A stretch of DNA of 64,000 nucleotides from Malaya genurostris (taxonomy: Eukaryota > Arthropoda > Insecta > Diptera > Culicidae), in assembly GCF_030247185.1 (NCBI RefSeq), contig NC_080571.1, positions 104,181,128-104,245,127 of the forward strand, read 5' to 3'. Shown piece after piece: positions 32,015-44,300 of this stretch. Each line of letters begins with the position of its first letter. The first letter of the stretch is position 1. The position numbers were made by a program, and so were the translations under genes. The notes below the pieces were generated by a model. It saw only the letters and a program-made list of their open reading frames with translations, ran no database searches and was not told where the DNA came from.

Positions 32015-34150
32015 TGTCGTCATACCGAATTATTTACAATATTTTATTCACATGTTAATTTGATAATATAAATTTCAGGTATCTCACTCAGCAATCGAAT
32101 ATATTTTGTTGGTCGTTGAGCGTTTGTTGTTTTTACTCCTACAAAGTGTGGAAATTTAGTTTTGTCTTCATATAGAAAGAAAATTTGTTGCTATTCTACA
32201 TAAAGTAGAAGTATTCTGCAGATATGTAGTGTTCATTAAAAAAAAGTGGATAAAAACTTCAAAAGTTCTTCAGTAAAATTGGTTCCAATTCCTCATATTG
32301 AAAATGGCTTAACAATGGATCTCTGTTTGCCAGAATTGTTGAACTAAAAACATGGCGCTCGGTTGAATGGTCTGTTTAAAAAACGTCAAACGGAGGTCCC
32401 GTGTTGGCTCTCGTTGAACGATAAATTGGACGAAAGACCACCGTTGAACGTTTTTTCTAAGATACGAATAGAGCAGTTTGTTGACGTTTGTTTTTTAGTT
32501 AGTTTCACAATTTCGATTATTATTTTAGTTAGTTTCACAATTGATTATTCAAGTCCATGTGAACGTTCGTAAAACATATACTTAAACGAAACTCATAAAG
32601 TTCCATATTCAATTTATCTCTAGTAAACTGATTGTCGTTCATACGAAATTTGTTAAAATATAAGAAGAGTTGAATGGTTGTTATTCGTAACACCGGAAGA
32701 TCTTAAACATATCTTGCATATAAAAATTGCGCTTTTTCCATAACACAACAGTTACCAGTATAGTTAAATAAACTAACTTGTTACATTGTACAATCAGTCA
32801 AAGACACCATTAGGAAAATATGGAGTCGTATCTTTGTAGGAAATCATGCATAAACCCTTCGACCGAGAATTGACCATCAACAGAACGCTTACTAGACCGG
32901 TTGTTCTCCACGCCCACGAGACGCACAAAATGTAATTTTGGATATATAATTATCTCTTTTTGTCGGTTTTTTTTCATACAGAGGGAATTGTCTTATTTTT
33001 TTAAACCGAAACAATAAACAGCATTTATCATATTATAAATTTTATTTATTAACCATAACTAGACTACTTGCTCATGCTGTTCGCTAAATGTACATTTTAT
33101 CCAGTTTGCCCAAAAAATAACCAATATTCATACATTTTTTCAATTAATGATTTAGCTTATATTCCATACGTTCGAATGCGTATAAACTTAACTAGATTGT
33201 TTCATGTATCTTATAGTTTGCTTTCACAAATTTTACAATGCTCTATGTTCTTTCTTCTTCACGAAATGCGCATGTTTTGTGGTGTATGATTTATTATGCT
33301 CATATAATGTTATGTTAATCACTATTCAACTAGCTGATGGGCTTGTTTACTAATGCACGCTCATAAAGATGTAAAAAAGTAACAACGACGACGATGCTGG
33401 CATTACAAATGTGTGTACACTGTTTCATCTGCTACTTTCTCTATAGATGATGTACAAAAATGGGGCAAACTAATAATATGCTATTCAGCTAACCTGTTGC
33501 TAGACGTCTGTTCCCGATTATACCTTTGTTATCATTTCTAAAATGCTTGGGTAGCTTAAACAATATCATTTAAAATACAGCTAAAGTCGAGGAAAGATAA
33601 TGTGCTGTCCGAGTCATATCGATTTTTATATCAAGTCTCAAAAAAGGCTATAGGTTCCGATTATTTGTTCCTAAATGTTACTTGTTTTTGAAGCACATTT
33701 TTTTTTCATCAGTTCGTTTCGCCTGAACTACTGTATTAGCCGATGATTCGTTGGTAGCCTAGTGAAGCATGAAGCATAGATAAGTACAATCTGCATGTTT
33801 CAGTTTCGATTGTATTATTCATGCCGTAGGATTGATGTTCCATTTTCGTTGATAATGATGATGATGATGATGATGATGATCGACGGCCGCCGATGGTTGA
33901 TTGAAAGCACCGAAGCTAGTACTTATCGTCAATGTTTAGGGGTGTCAAATATTGTTTATCGATAAGCAAAATGAAAACGAAAAGTTTATAAAACTGCAAT
34001 AAGAAATTTAATCAATATTATTGAAGAAACGGGTCTTTTATTTAGCTTTATATATTGACATTTGGGACGATTATGTCAAAAACAATCGATTGACCCTCAT
34101 CTGTGATTTTTTCGGTAGCTCATTTCTTAATTTGCATTAGATATTTTTCA
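32015..34150. other. intergenic, no gene seen
   Basis: AT-rich, with no ORF that carries a domain. A phrase 'tttagttagtttcacaatt' is duplicated in tandem at about 32495-32545. Confidence 0.45.
33855..33880. repeat. (ATG)n trinucleotide microsatellite
   Basis: Short uninterrupted run of ATG/GAT. Confidence 0.9.
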
Positions 34151-34159
34151 TTTTTCCTT

Positions 34160-34250
34160 CATTTTTCGTTTTCGATTTATTAGTGAATAGCAGTGTCAAA
34201 TAAACTGCTATTACCACTTAGCAGTAGCACTGTAGTCAAAATGTAATCTT
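34160..34250 (-). ncRNA. degenerate hammerhead-like sequence
   Basis: On the - strand the core reads CUAAUAA, AUC-GAA-AAC, GAAAA at the positions of CUGAUGA, stem II and GAAA, so it is clearly decayed. Like the copy at 1408-1490 it lies immediately before a + strand copy in inverted orientation. Confidence 0.3.
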
Positions 34251-34254
34251 TCGT

Positions 34255-34350
34255 TTACGTCCGGAACATATTTTGTGTCTGCTTAATTGATCTAGTAAGT
34301 GGTAATACCAGTTCAATATAAACTGTTTTATACTGATGAGTCTAAAATTA
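34255..34350 (+). ncRNA. hammerhead copy with 3' decay
   Basis: The 5' stem III strand UUACGU, triplet GUC (through 34261), CUGAUGA (34333-34339) and the first strand and loop of stem II (GUC-UAA) are intact. The second stem II strand and the GAAAC-GUAA segment are mutated to AATTATTTTA. Inactive but recognisable. Confidence 0.45.
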
Positions 34351-34417
34351 TTTTATTTTACAAAAATTGTTTAAATTCATTTTTGATTAGACCAAACAGA
34401 AATTGCGCGAAGCATAA

Positions 34418-34475
34418 AAACAATCGTCCAAACTCGGTTTAGATGAATAGCTAAACCGAGTTTGGACGATTGTTT
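34418..34475. other. perfect 25-bp hairpin with 8-nt loop
   Basis: aaacaatcgtccaaactcgg plus tttag at 34418-34442 is matched without a mismatch by its complement at 34451-34475, around the loop atgaatag. No other copy was noticed in the window. Such perfect short stems arise from MITE remnants or small-RNA hairpins. Expression is unknown. Confidence 0.85.
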
Positions 34476-34709
34476 CAGCTTGTTTCTTGATAATAGGTAC
34501 ATGGAACTCAAACAGCATTATATAATTTCATAACATGTAGTGAGAATCGAGACATGTTTGGAAATCGCCTGATCTCTTTTCTTCGTGGTATAAATATGTA
34601 CGAACACAAGTAAAATGAATATGAATACTTTGATTGAATCCATTAACTGGATTTATGCAAAATATGCATCAATATACTCTGTAGTGATTGAATATTTCAG
34701 TGGTGAATT

Positions 34710-34890
34710 AGGCTTCGGTTGAAAGTCGATTATGGAATTTGACTAACCTGTTTTTACAGATTTCGCTGTCGATTCTTAGGGTAAGGAACCATTCAATGGC
34801 TTGTTTTACGATCTTTGACACTACGAATCTTAGAAGGTCGGGTCTTGAACATACATAACTGGAAGACCTGTGCATTGACTATGCATTGAC
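34710..34890 (-). mobile_element. tRNA-derived SINE, old copy
   Basis: Read on the - strand it aligns by eye with the SINE at 56629-56838: 'tcaatgcatag', a B-box-like 'tgttcaagacccgacct', 'ggattcgtag-gtca' and 'ctgt-aaaacagg-taGTCAAATTCC'. Many substitutions and a degraded promoter. Confidence 0.6.
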
Positions 34891-35074
34891 TCGGACGAAA
34901 CACTGACAGTCAAAAAATTAGTTTCCAAATTGGTATATTTTAAATATTCAATGTTCATTTCATTTAATAATTTTCCAAAAGTTATAGCAAATTTAACATT
35001 TGTCGTACGAGCAAAACATGCATGAAGCTTGAGTCACTTAATATTTGGACACATAGTTTATTTTATTGTAAATA

Positions 35075-35332
35075 TCGATTAAATTTTCAGAAGGCCGTAA
35101 GAACAAGTGACCTTTTCATCATCTTCACTTTCTCTTTCGATTATTGTGCTGTGGTTATAAAGATTTTCTTGGGTTTCACATTTCTGTTTGAAAGTCGATA
35201 GTTTCGAATATCATCTTTCGCAATAAATTGAGTGATGAACGATGTAACCGCTAGGTAATTAATAGAAGAGCAAGTAAACAAAGAGAAACTGTCACTTGCT
35301 CTTACGACCTTCTGAAAAATCAACCGAGAAAT
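35075..35332. mobile_element. MITE, family M copy 1
   Basis: Inverted ends with 'tttttcagaagg-cgtaag' and 'caagtgac', and an internal block 'ctctttcgattattgtg' and 'ggtaattaatagaagagcaag' shared with copy 2 (35918-36180). No ORF. Confidence 0.7.
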
Positions 35333-35917
35333 AGCATGCCGCCGGGGTTGGAAAGTTTTGATAGCAGGGCCGATTTAACAGAGGAACAGAGGGTCTTTGG
35401 GAGCCCTTGACGGGATCCACCGAACAAAAAATAAGGTCGTTCAGTTAATTAGGAGCACTCAAATAATAATCACTGTCCTGCCTATTAATACGTAAAAGCG
35501 GTGTTGTTTGACAGCAATTCATTTTAAAATGTTTTCTCTTTCGGTGCTGGAAATTCTATCACGTTACATTTTGTTTCATACTTATACTTGTTGAAAAATG
35601 CGAACTGAAAATTAATTTAGAACACTCACTTCGGAAATTCGACGTGGTCAGGTTAAATAATCGCGAAGTCGATTGAATTAGCTAAATCGACCGTGTGCAG
35701 CAGTACTAATCATTGTTCCAATTCCATGGTTCCAAGATAAATTAGTTTTTCTATGACTCACGTTTTATTGTGTTAATTTAAGGAATAAGCGATAAAATGT
35801 TAGTTTCATGTTTGGGAATATTTATTAGAAAAATGAATTGAAAAGTTGCACTAGTGACCTAACAATCGAAGATCAGCGAAGAGTAAAATCGTCGATCAAC
35901 GAGATAAACTTAACAAA

Positions 35918-36180
35918 AATCTCGGTTGATTTTTCATTAGGGCGTATGAGCAAGTGACAGTTTCTCTTTAATCACTCTCTCTTTCGATTATTGTGATGTG
36001 ATTAAAAAGATTTTCTTTGATTTCACTACTCTGTTCGAAAGTCGAAAGTTTCTGGTATCATTTGATGCAAAGAGTTGAATGATAAACGTGGAAACCGCTT
36101 GGTAATTAATAAAAGAGTAAGTAAACGAAGAGAAGCTGTCACTTGCTTATACGCCCTAATGAAAAATCAAGCGAGAAATC
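35918..36180. mobile_element. MITE, family M copy 2
   Basis: Inverted ends built on 'tctcggttgatttttcatta' followed by gggcgtatgagcaagtgaca; collinear with copy 1 throughout its interior. Located about 590 bp from copy 1. Confidence 0.75.
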
Positions 36181-37189
36181 TTGAATATCATGGTAATTGT
36201 AAACAAGCAGATTGGAATCGCTTTTGAAAGTTCAATTGAATTCATAACCACGATGTAAAATACCCTGGTGATCACGTTTTTCTATGTTTAGTGCGGTTGT
36301 CATTTTATTTTGGAATAACAAAGAGACGTAAAGAAGAAAAAACATAAACAAATGACGTTCCGGGAGTTGCTTTTATGAAAATATTTAGAGTTGGTTCTGT
36401 TTGCGAAAATATTGACACTTAAATGCGGTGTTTTGTTCCGGGATGTTTCAATCGTTTTCATCACCTGCATTTGAAATGCCACCCACAGCACAATCACTCC
36501 ATTATCCATAATAGCTGTAATAGATACCACAGTGCGATCCACCAAATCCTTCCTCCAACGAAATGAACAGAATCGGATGTGTGTAAAATTTTCTATATTT
36601 CGACGTTACCTTGCAAGCCCCTGAAGAAAAAATGTCCAGATTTTCAATTAGTGCCAAAGATTCGCCAGGCTGCGCGACAACTGGAGTAACTTAGAAGTGA
36701 AATCCCGATCTGAAATGGTCGTTTGTTTATGTTTACATGCTTGAATCCCGGCGCGCCATACTTAATTTCGTGAGAAAATTACCAACACAACCAAAACTGT
36801 CTTATCACGCCACCAGTGTATTTTACGTCGTGATCATAACAACGTCTCCGCTGATCTCTGCACGGTTTTAATGTATTACTTATTTATGAGTTTCCCAAGT
36901 ACCCATTTTCTACTTCGATTCGAACTGTCAAAAGTTGAGTACTTTTTGACGTGTAAAGCTAGTTGAAATACTACCCTCATCCACATTACTGATCAACCAA
37001 ATAAATGAATAAATAAACACCCATAGCTGGTTGAACATTTTTTGAAAGATATTAGTATGCAAGAAAACGAATTTTTAAAAATCATCAGAATTAGTGCATA
37101 GCGACGAAGCTTGCATATTCGTCCAGTTTAAATAAATTCTAACATTATTATTAATATAAGTTTCGATTTATTATGTTTGATTCTTGTTC
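36181..37189. other. intergenic, no gene seen
   Basis: An 81-codon ORF on the - strand (36300-36545) has no recognisable domain and is not supported. Otherwise AT-rich unique-looking DNA. Confidence 0.4.
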
Positions 37190-38200
37190 CAGTAGTTCAC
37201 TAATTTTGTCGTGAATACGACTAACTTTACTATGGGGCGTCTTTTCAAAATTTACACTGTGTAAGAATAGGCAGAACTTTATCGCAAATATCTCTTGATG
37301 TACTTAATCCATAAAAATAACTTTTTCTGCAAGTTATCAGAAATATAATCAGGAATTTGTGATTAAATATTCAACAACGTGAGAAAACCATTAATAACTG
37401 AAAAACAAAGTTTTCTAAAACATTTGGAAATAATGAGGAAAATTCATCATACTTGCTTGCATTTTTCGCACCCGGACGACAGTTTTGAGGTAGTCAGGCA
37501 TATATCAGTTCCGGTTATCTACTGGCCGAGTATAAATGGTAAACTTTGATTGTAAATCGATCATTTCTTCTAGTGCTTCGGACGGAACTGGATGTCGACG
37601 TGAGGTTTTCCCACTATCAGTAAGAACAAATCAAGTTTGAAGCATGAAATGCTCATGCCGTACTCTCATTTGGACTTCGGTCGTCGGGTGGATAATTTAC
37701 TTTCAAAATTATGTTTCAGGAACTTAGTTCCAGAATTCAGAGCCTGCATGTTGGAACTGGATTCCGGAACTAAATTCAGTTTCAAAACTGTAGTTCAAGA
37801 ACAAAATTGTAACTGAATTCTGTTCTAAGCTCTTGAACTCAGGTTCAGTCCCTAATTCCTGAAGTCTTCGAATAGGTTCTTTTTAGAACCATTAACATAT
37901 TCCTAAAGAACTATGCAAAATTTTGCTTTACTATATACGGCCCTGTTTTCAACAAGTTGTAGTTCGTAGTTGTTGTAGGAACTTGCTGCTGATATTCTAT
38001 ATAAATTGCATAGCACCGATTCAGTTTAGGTGCATCGTTTCAAATTCTAGTAGTGAAGAAGGGGAAAGCTGTCACAATTCACATAATCGATCAACTAATT
38101 GATATTCGAAAGTAAAAAGAAAGCGTTTCAGTTTTTTCGTATTCACGACATCCAGTTATGTCTCGGACATTACACACCCGTACTTTTTTCTGACAAGAGT
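37190..38200 (-). mobile_element. relative of the 14.5-kb element, without the tandem array
   Basis: Inverted with respect to 14490-16660: 'ttttgtcgtgaatacgact' and 'ctatggggcg' at 37205-37245, 'gaggtagtcaggcatat' at about 37488, a TATA-like 'gagtataaat' with 'atcgatcatttctt' at 37530-37575, and the far end 'cgtattcacgacatccagtt' then 'atgtctcggacattac' at 38140-38180. The 546-bp units are absent, so the array is a copy-specific expansion or this copy lost it. Confidence 0.6.
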
Positions 38201-38964
38201 TGGCCTTGAAAAGTTTATCACATTTAGCGCCTCTGTGAACTAATTGACGTACACTGAAGAGCTAGATGTACAATATTACATTGAAGGCACGGCATGTATA
38301 AATATTGCAATAAATCTTTTACAAATGGTCTCATGAGTTTTGTTATTTCAAAACAATTCGAATATGCATCATATTTGATATCTTAATCTTCTGAAAATGG
38401 GTAGTATTCTATCTATTTTTGGTTCGTTTCCTCATTTAAACCTGGGTAGTAAACCACCCATTTTTTGACACATATTCGCATTACCCATTTTTGAGAAAAG
38501 GTTATTTTTCATTAAATGAGTTTTGCCAGTTTTGTCGGAAATGGATCGAATAATCCATATAAATGGGTACTTTATTTTAATCGTGTGGTTGTAGAATCAC
38601 TAATAAGCACAAGTTCACGTATAACCTAAACTATGAAATGGACCACATTTAAGAGAAACTTTTGTTACCGATTGACCAATATCGGTATATACAACAAATC
38701 AACAAAAGGGTTCTCTGACATGACAACGTCCCGAAACATTGAAGAAAGATTTGTCGCTTGTTAAAGGAGCGAAATGGTGGCTTAAGTTTTGCTTGGGTAC
38801 CGCAATGTTATGTAACATACTGAATTAAATGCGATTCAGATGATACATCACCTTCCGCAACAGTCAGCCTTTGTCACCGTTACCGTCAAAATTAGTTGAA
38901 TGCATTCTTATGGAGATATTCACACACAACGTCACCGTATGAACGATCCGGTAAAGAAAGTATT

Positions 38965-39212
38965 TGATAGTCCCACGGGCCTAACTGCAAATGACAGTTA
39001 TTCTTTGTTTACGTTTTCTTTCACGATTTACCGGATTGATTTTATATTTGGCGCCATACTCTTCGCAAAACTTTCAAGTTAAAACCACAAGCTTTCGATT
39101 TATATTGGACACTTTCAAGAAATTGCAGTAATGGCTCCGTAATAATCAAAAGAGAATGTGAACAAAGAGAGACTCTTATTTGCAGTTAGGCCCTTTTATC
39201 GTGGGACTATCA
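38965..39212. mobile_element. MITE related to family M
   Basis: Ends 'tgatagtcccacgggcctaa' and the complementary 'gtgggactatca', with 'ctgcaaatgacag' sub-terminal and an internal 'tttcga' and 'gagagac' arrangement recalling the 35-36 kb copies. No ORF. Confidence 0.65.
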
Positions 39213-40762
39213 TATTAAACTAATTTTGACGGATGCTGACGTTCCGGTGACGGTGACGGAACGAGACGAACCGTCTGAATCGTACATTATTCTGCCAAAT
39301 TGAGCTTTTCCATAAGCAGCTTGACATTTTCTCAGTTTCTATTTGTTTTTTAAGAATTAATTTTTGTATTCTGCTTAAAAGCAGAAACACGACAAAATTT
39401 TCTTAATAGGTTTTGCAAGATGACGCCATGAATAAACTCATAATGGATAATGTTCGACAGCAACAAGTTGTCTGTTTATATGTTCAATGTCAATCAAACG
39501 ATTTGGAATACAACCCACTAACTACTGTCAACTGACGATGATCTATTTCAATTTGTCGCATCCCTTGTCCAGATCGTGTGAAACCTACATTGAAATCGTG
39601 ATGTTTCACACAGTCTAGCAAGCGTTTCATTTATATTTTAGTTTATTTTTACCACAGCTTTAAAGCCTGGGAAGTCCTGAATAAGTAACTCCGTTTGACT
39701 TACTTTTCAGTGCTTTCGAAACATTTCATTCATTTCTTTTTTTCCCATTGTTGTCAGAAAACAGAGAACAAAACCACCAAAAAAAACTGAAGCCTAATGC
39801 GGGAAGTTAAAAATAGGTAAACCGCTTTTAACTTTAAGTTGAGTCTGAGTGAATGAAATTCAACCTTTCACTGTATTGAGTATATATTATTTGTATCGGA
39901 ACAACCATATGGTTCCATAGATGTTAGGCGTATCCCGGGTAGAAGTGATTTGCAAACCAATAACAAATTTTATTATTAAAACCGAACATCTCAATGGTAG
40001 GAATTAACATTATTTAGTTTTATATAAGAGGTAAAATATCAAAATTCATAATAAAGTCTTCATGAGAAAATATCAACAAAATATAAAATTCTATCATTTT
40101 CAGTTATTTTATATTCTAGCATTCAGAATTAAATAATATAATAAGAATTTCTTTTGTCTGATTCTTATGCAGTTTATTCAATTGTATTTTATTTGAAGAT
40201 ACTACTGGATCAATTGTACTTGATAAAATTTATATACTAAACAGATATTGTAAAATTTCTTGATTCTCTAGATGAAATATCAAGAAAATATCAACTATCG
40301 CTATGATAGCACAGAAACGTCAAGACAAGATATGATGGTAAAATTTGTTAATATTTTGATCTTTGTTTGCCATTTACATCTACCCAGGTAGATAGGGCAA
40401 TACGCACTTCTTCTATTTTCAAACCTTACCAACCAATTTTACTCACATAAACTTCGGAAACCCCGAATGGGCATCATGACAAAATATAACTATAAAATTT
40501 TGGTAGCTTTGGATTCATCAATTATTTTGATATTTTATGTAACTTTTGGGTGATCTTTTTGAGTTATGGAGACGATTTTAATTATGTAACCAGTAAACTT
40601 AGGTGACTATCCCTCGTTTATTTGAAATGAACTTGAATAATTTTCAAAGTAATCGTCTCATTTTCATGGGGGCACAATAAACCAAATTATATGAGGTTTT
40701 AACCCTTTTAAAAGTACTTTTTTTGGAAAAATGTGGATGATAGGACAGGCCAAAAGCAGATT
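39213..40762. other. intergenic, no gene seen
   Basis: AT-rich sequence without a supportable coding region or clear repeat boundary. Confidence 0.4.
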
Positions 40763-41188
40763 GATTTTACCTAGGTCTAACGAATTAAGCAGTTAATTAA
40801 TTAAATCATACGAAAAATATTTGAGCTTGTGGTACATTTTTTTTATTCTGATAGTTTTTATTTCTATCAAGTGTTTAAATTTGACCTAAATCAAGTTATA
40901 ATAATTGACAATTGGAATTTCTACTAGAGTTAAATTAAGTTAAATTTGAATAGCTGAAGTCATAAGAAAGCTTCTAAAAATGCTCCTTTCGATTGACAAT
41001 GTATTCGGTCTCACATTTCCGACGGTTGAATAGGAACAATTCTATCAAAAGTTTTGAAATTTGTATTGTTTCGCTAGACTATTTCCGTGTTTGTTCGCTT
41101 ACAGTCAAATCGTCGCAATCGGAAAATAACTGCCGAACTATCAAAAACAATTATGCTTCGGTTCTATCTAACATAGTAGAAAATAACT
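40763..41188 (+). repeat. long direct repeat, copy 1 (interrupted by a LINE)
   Basis: Collinear with 43893-44300: shared phrases include 'gattttacc-aggt-taacg', 'gattgacaatgtattcgg' and 'tttccgtgtttgttcgctta'. The LINE at 41189-43028 landed near its 3' end; the remainder ('gctgaacggcagatgaaaat') resumes at 43045. Confidence 0.75.
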
Positions 41189-43028
41189 TGATCCAACAGG
41201 TTTTGACTTTCAAATACCTTGGGGTGTGGTTTGATTCCAAATGCACGTGGGGAGGACACATTAGGTTTCTGATAACAAAATGCCAACAAAGAGTAAATTT
41301 TCTTCGAACAATAACAGGATCTTGGTGGGGTGCTCATCCGGAAGATCTAATAAAATTGTATCAGACAACGATACTTTCAGTGATGGAATATGGTTGCGTT
41401 TGCTTTCGTTCCGCTGCAAACTCTCATATTATCAAATTAGAGCGAATTCAATATCGTTGCTTGCGAATTGCTTTAGGGTGCATGCATTCGACACATACAA
41501 TGAGTCTTGAAGTTCTGGCGGGAGTTCTTCCATTGAAAGATCGTTTTTGGGAGCTTTCATCGCGACTGCTAATAAGATGTGAGGTACTGAATCCCCTGGT
41601 TATTAATAACTTCGAAAGGCTAGTTGAGCTTCAATCTCAAACAAGATTCATGACAGTATATTTTAACCATATGTCACAGGAAATCAACCCTTCAAGATAT
41701 ATTCCTATCCGTGTCAGCCTCCTAAATGTCCCTGACTCAACTTTATTTTTCGACACATCCATGCAGCGCGAAGTGCGTGGAATCCCGGAACACCTACGCT
41801 CGATGGAAATCCCAAAAATATTTACAAGTAAGTTCAGGCATATTGACTCTGAGAAAATATTTTACACGGACGGATCACGAATTGAAGAGGCTACTGGGTT
41901 TGGTATATTCAACAATAATGTTTCGGTCTCATTTAAGCTTCAAGAACCTGCATCTGTTTATATAGCAGAGTTAGCAGCAGTTCATTGTAGTTTGAGTGTA
42001 ATCGTCACATTATCTCCAAACCATTATTTTCTTTTCACAGATAGTCTGAGTGCAATTGAAGCTATTCGCTCAAACGCTGCTTGCCAAAATGAACCTTTTT
42101 TCTTGGGCAAAATAAAACAAAGCCTGAACGTCACATTGAATAATAATTATCAAATCACAATAGTTTGGGTTCCGGCTCATTGCTCCATTCCAGGCAATGA
42201 AAGAGCCGATAGTTTAGCCAAACGTGGTGCAATTGAGGGTGAGATTTATGAGAGACCGATTGCTTTCAACGAATTCTATAGCGCGTCTCGCCAAAGAACA
42301 CTTGCCAGCTGGCAAGCTTCTTGGGATAAAGATGATCTGGGTCGGTGGATGCACTCAATTATTCCTAAAATATCGACAAAGGCATGGTTCAGGGGACTGG
42401 ATGTGAGTAGAGATTTCATTCGTGTGATGTCCAGACTCATGTCCAATCACTACACGTTAGATGCACATCTCCTTCGAATTGGACTTTCCGAGACTAATCA
42501 TTGTGCTTGCGGCGAAGGTTACCGCGATATTGACCATGTTGTTTGGACATGCGTGGAGTTTCGTGATGTCAGATCTCAACTAATAAATTCCTTGCGTACC
42601 CAAGGTAGACTATCCAATGTCCCAGTTCGCGACATTCTTGCTTGTCGTGACCTTCCATACATGAAACTTCTTTATCATTTCATTAAATCCATTGGAGTTC
42701 CAATTTAAATTTTATTTTATGTTAGACTGTTTTCTCTTCCATGAGTTCAACCAATAGCCAACTATAGGATATTAAATATAAGTGGTGAACTGATACAAAC
42801 AAACCTGAAATAGTTATAAGATCATGTACAAAATAAATGTATTTTATTTAATGTAATTTAAAATAGCAACTCGCTTGATAAAAACAGTGTTTAGATTAAC
42901 TAATGAGTACCAACATACTAATATGATATTCGAAATGTATTAGGTTTAAACTACTATGTATTGTGGATGCCACGGCGAAGAAAAACTTATGTATATTGCC
43001 TATGAACTAAACGTATTTATGAAAAAAA
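41189..43028 (+). mobile_element. 5'-truncated I-type LINE with 16-bp target duplication
   Basis: Flanked by a perfect 16-bp direct repeat ATAGTAGAAAATAACT (41173-41188 and 43029-43044, where the first A is shared with the A-tail). The element starts inside the reverse-transcriptase thumb and ends with an A-run after a 320-bp 3' UTR. Full RNase H and a C-terminal Cys/His motif are present. The open reading frame suggests a recent insertion. Confidence 0.9.
41190..42708 (+). CDS. LINE ORF2 C-terminus: RT thumb, RNase H, Cys/His motif
   Basis: About 505 residues from the C-terminal third of an I-type ORF2 protein. It opens with the RT thumb (TFKYLGVWFDSKCTWGGHI). After a linker comes RNase H with the expected acidic residues: FYTDGS (about 41865), YIAELAAV, LFTDSLSAIEAI and NERADSLAKRGA, plus the WVPAHCSIPGN loop. 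The last part holds a zinc-binding CACGEGYRDIDHVVWTC motif. The reading frame is open upstream to 40993, but the first 65 or so codons come from the target DNA, not the LINE. No start codon of its own. Endonuclease and RT palm are missing, so it is not autonomous. Confidence 0.9.
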
Positions 43029-43044
43029 ATAGTAGAAAATAACT

Positions 43045-43892
43045 GCTGAACGGCAGATGAAAATATGTGGTTTCATCAAAGATAAACTCAAGATAGAGTG
43101 TTTTACGATTTGTCTTGTATTATTTGAATAGAACTCCACGATGAACTCGGATCACTGTCAATTTGAGTACAATCATCATTTGAAGCTCAACAACAAGCGT
43201 CTGATCGCTACATACGTCGTAACTACACAGATAAAAATATTTCCATTTATGCACATATTTTGAGTAGGAAAATGAGTATAAAATTACTCCTCAGGTCTTT
43301 ACTTTTCAATATACTTTAAAAGTAAAACTAAGCGTAAATTAAAATATGTTGTATAATTCGTTGAAAAATCAAGGCGTTCTAATTTACTTTTACAACGATG
43401 ATGGGTTTCAATTAAATTTTTGATTCAATTGATGTCTATTCCAAAGTATAATTGAATTACATGTCGTGTAAATATCATTAATTTTTTCTGTGTATGGCAA
43501 TGTTTGAAAAAATATCGAGTTACAGTATGAACTATATTGAGCAATTTTGTGGCATATTCAGTGATCCTTGAACTAAGAAAAATAAAATTATTTAGGATTA
43601 TTCCTTAGAATTTTGTTTAGTTTTTTTGTCTCATCCCATGAAGCATGAAAGTCAAAGGAAGCAACAAATCATTTTGTGCTTAATGCACAAATATGATTGT
43701 TTGCTTTCTAGCTTGTATTGTTTCCATGACATTTTGCCGAAGCTTGTGGACGGGTTAATAAAATTACACTATTACTGAGCCTACTGGTTAACGATTACTG
43801 ACCTAACATTTTCCAATGGATTGTTCCAACATCGTAATCTTGAATTTATCTTTGGTTTCATGTTGAAATATATGATAGGAAATGCCGCATAG
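43045..43892. other. intergenic, no gene seen
   Basis: The first 60 bp continue the interrupted direct repeat. The remainder is AT-rich DNA with no recognised feature. Confidence 0.4.
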
Positions 43893-44300
43893 TGATTTTA
43901 CCCAGGTGTAACGAATTAGGAGGCTGTGAACCATTCGAAAAATATTTGAACTTATGGTCAACAGTTTGGTATTCTGATAGTTTTTTTTCTATCGAATGTT
44001 TAAATTTGACCTAAATCGAATTATAATGTGTGACAATTGGAATTTCTACTGGAGGAAAATAAAATAAAATTTAAATGACTGCAATAATGAAATCATAATA
44101 CAAATGCTTAATTCGATTGACAATGTATTCGGACTCACATCTACGACGGTAGAATAAGGACGCTGAATTCTATCAAAGTTTTGAATTGTCATTGCTTTGC
44201 TGGGCTCTTTCCGTGTTTGTTCGCTTAATTATGATCCGGATTTATCTAACAGAAAATAAAATAAATAACCGCTGAACTGTCAGGTTTTCATCAAAACTTT
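43893..44300 (+). repeat. long direct repeat, copy 2 (uninterrupted)
   Basis: Matches 40763-41188 plus 43045-43110, and so preserves the pre-insertion arrangement: 'tatctaaca...aataaccgctgaactgtc' then 'ggttttcatcaaa'. This confirms the LINE insertion point in copy 1. Confidence 0.75.

Noticed and set aside
40993..41188. N-terminal 65 codons of the frame that runs into the I-type LINE
   Set aside because: They lie upstream of the target duplication and match the non-coding direct repeat at 43893-44300, so they are not part of the LINE protein.
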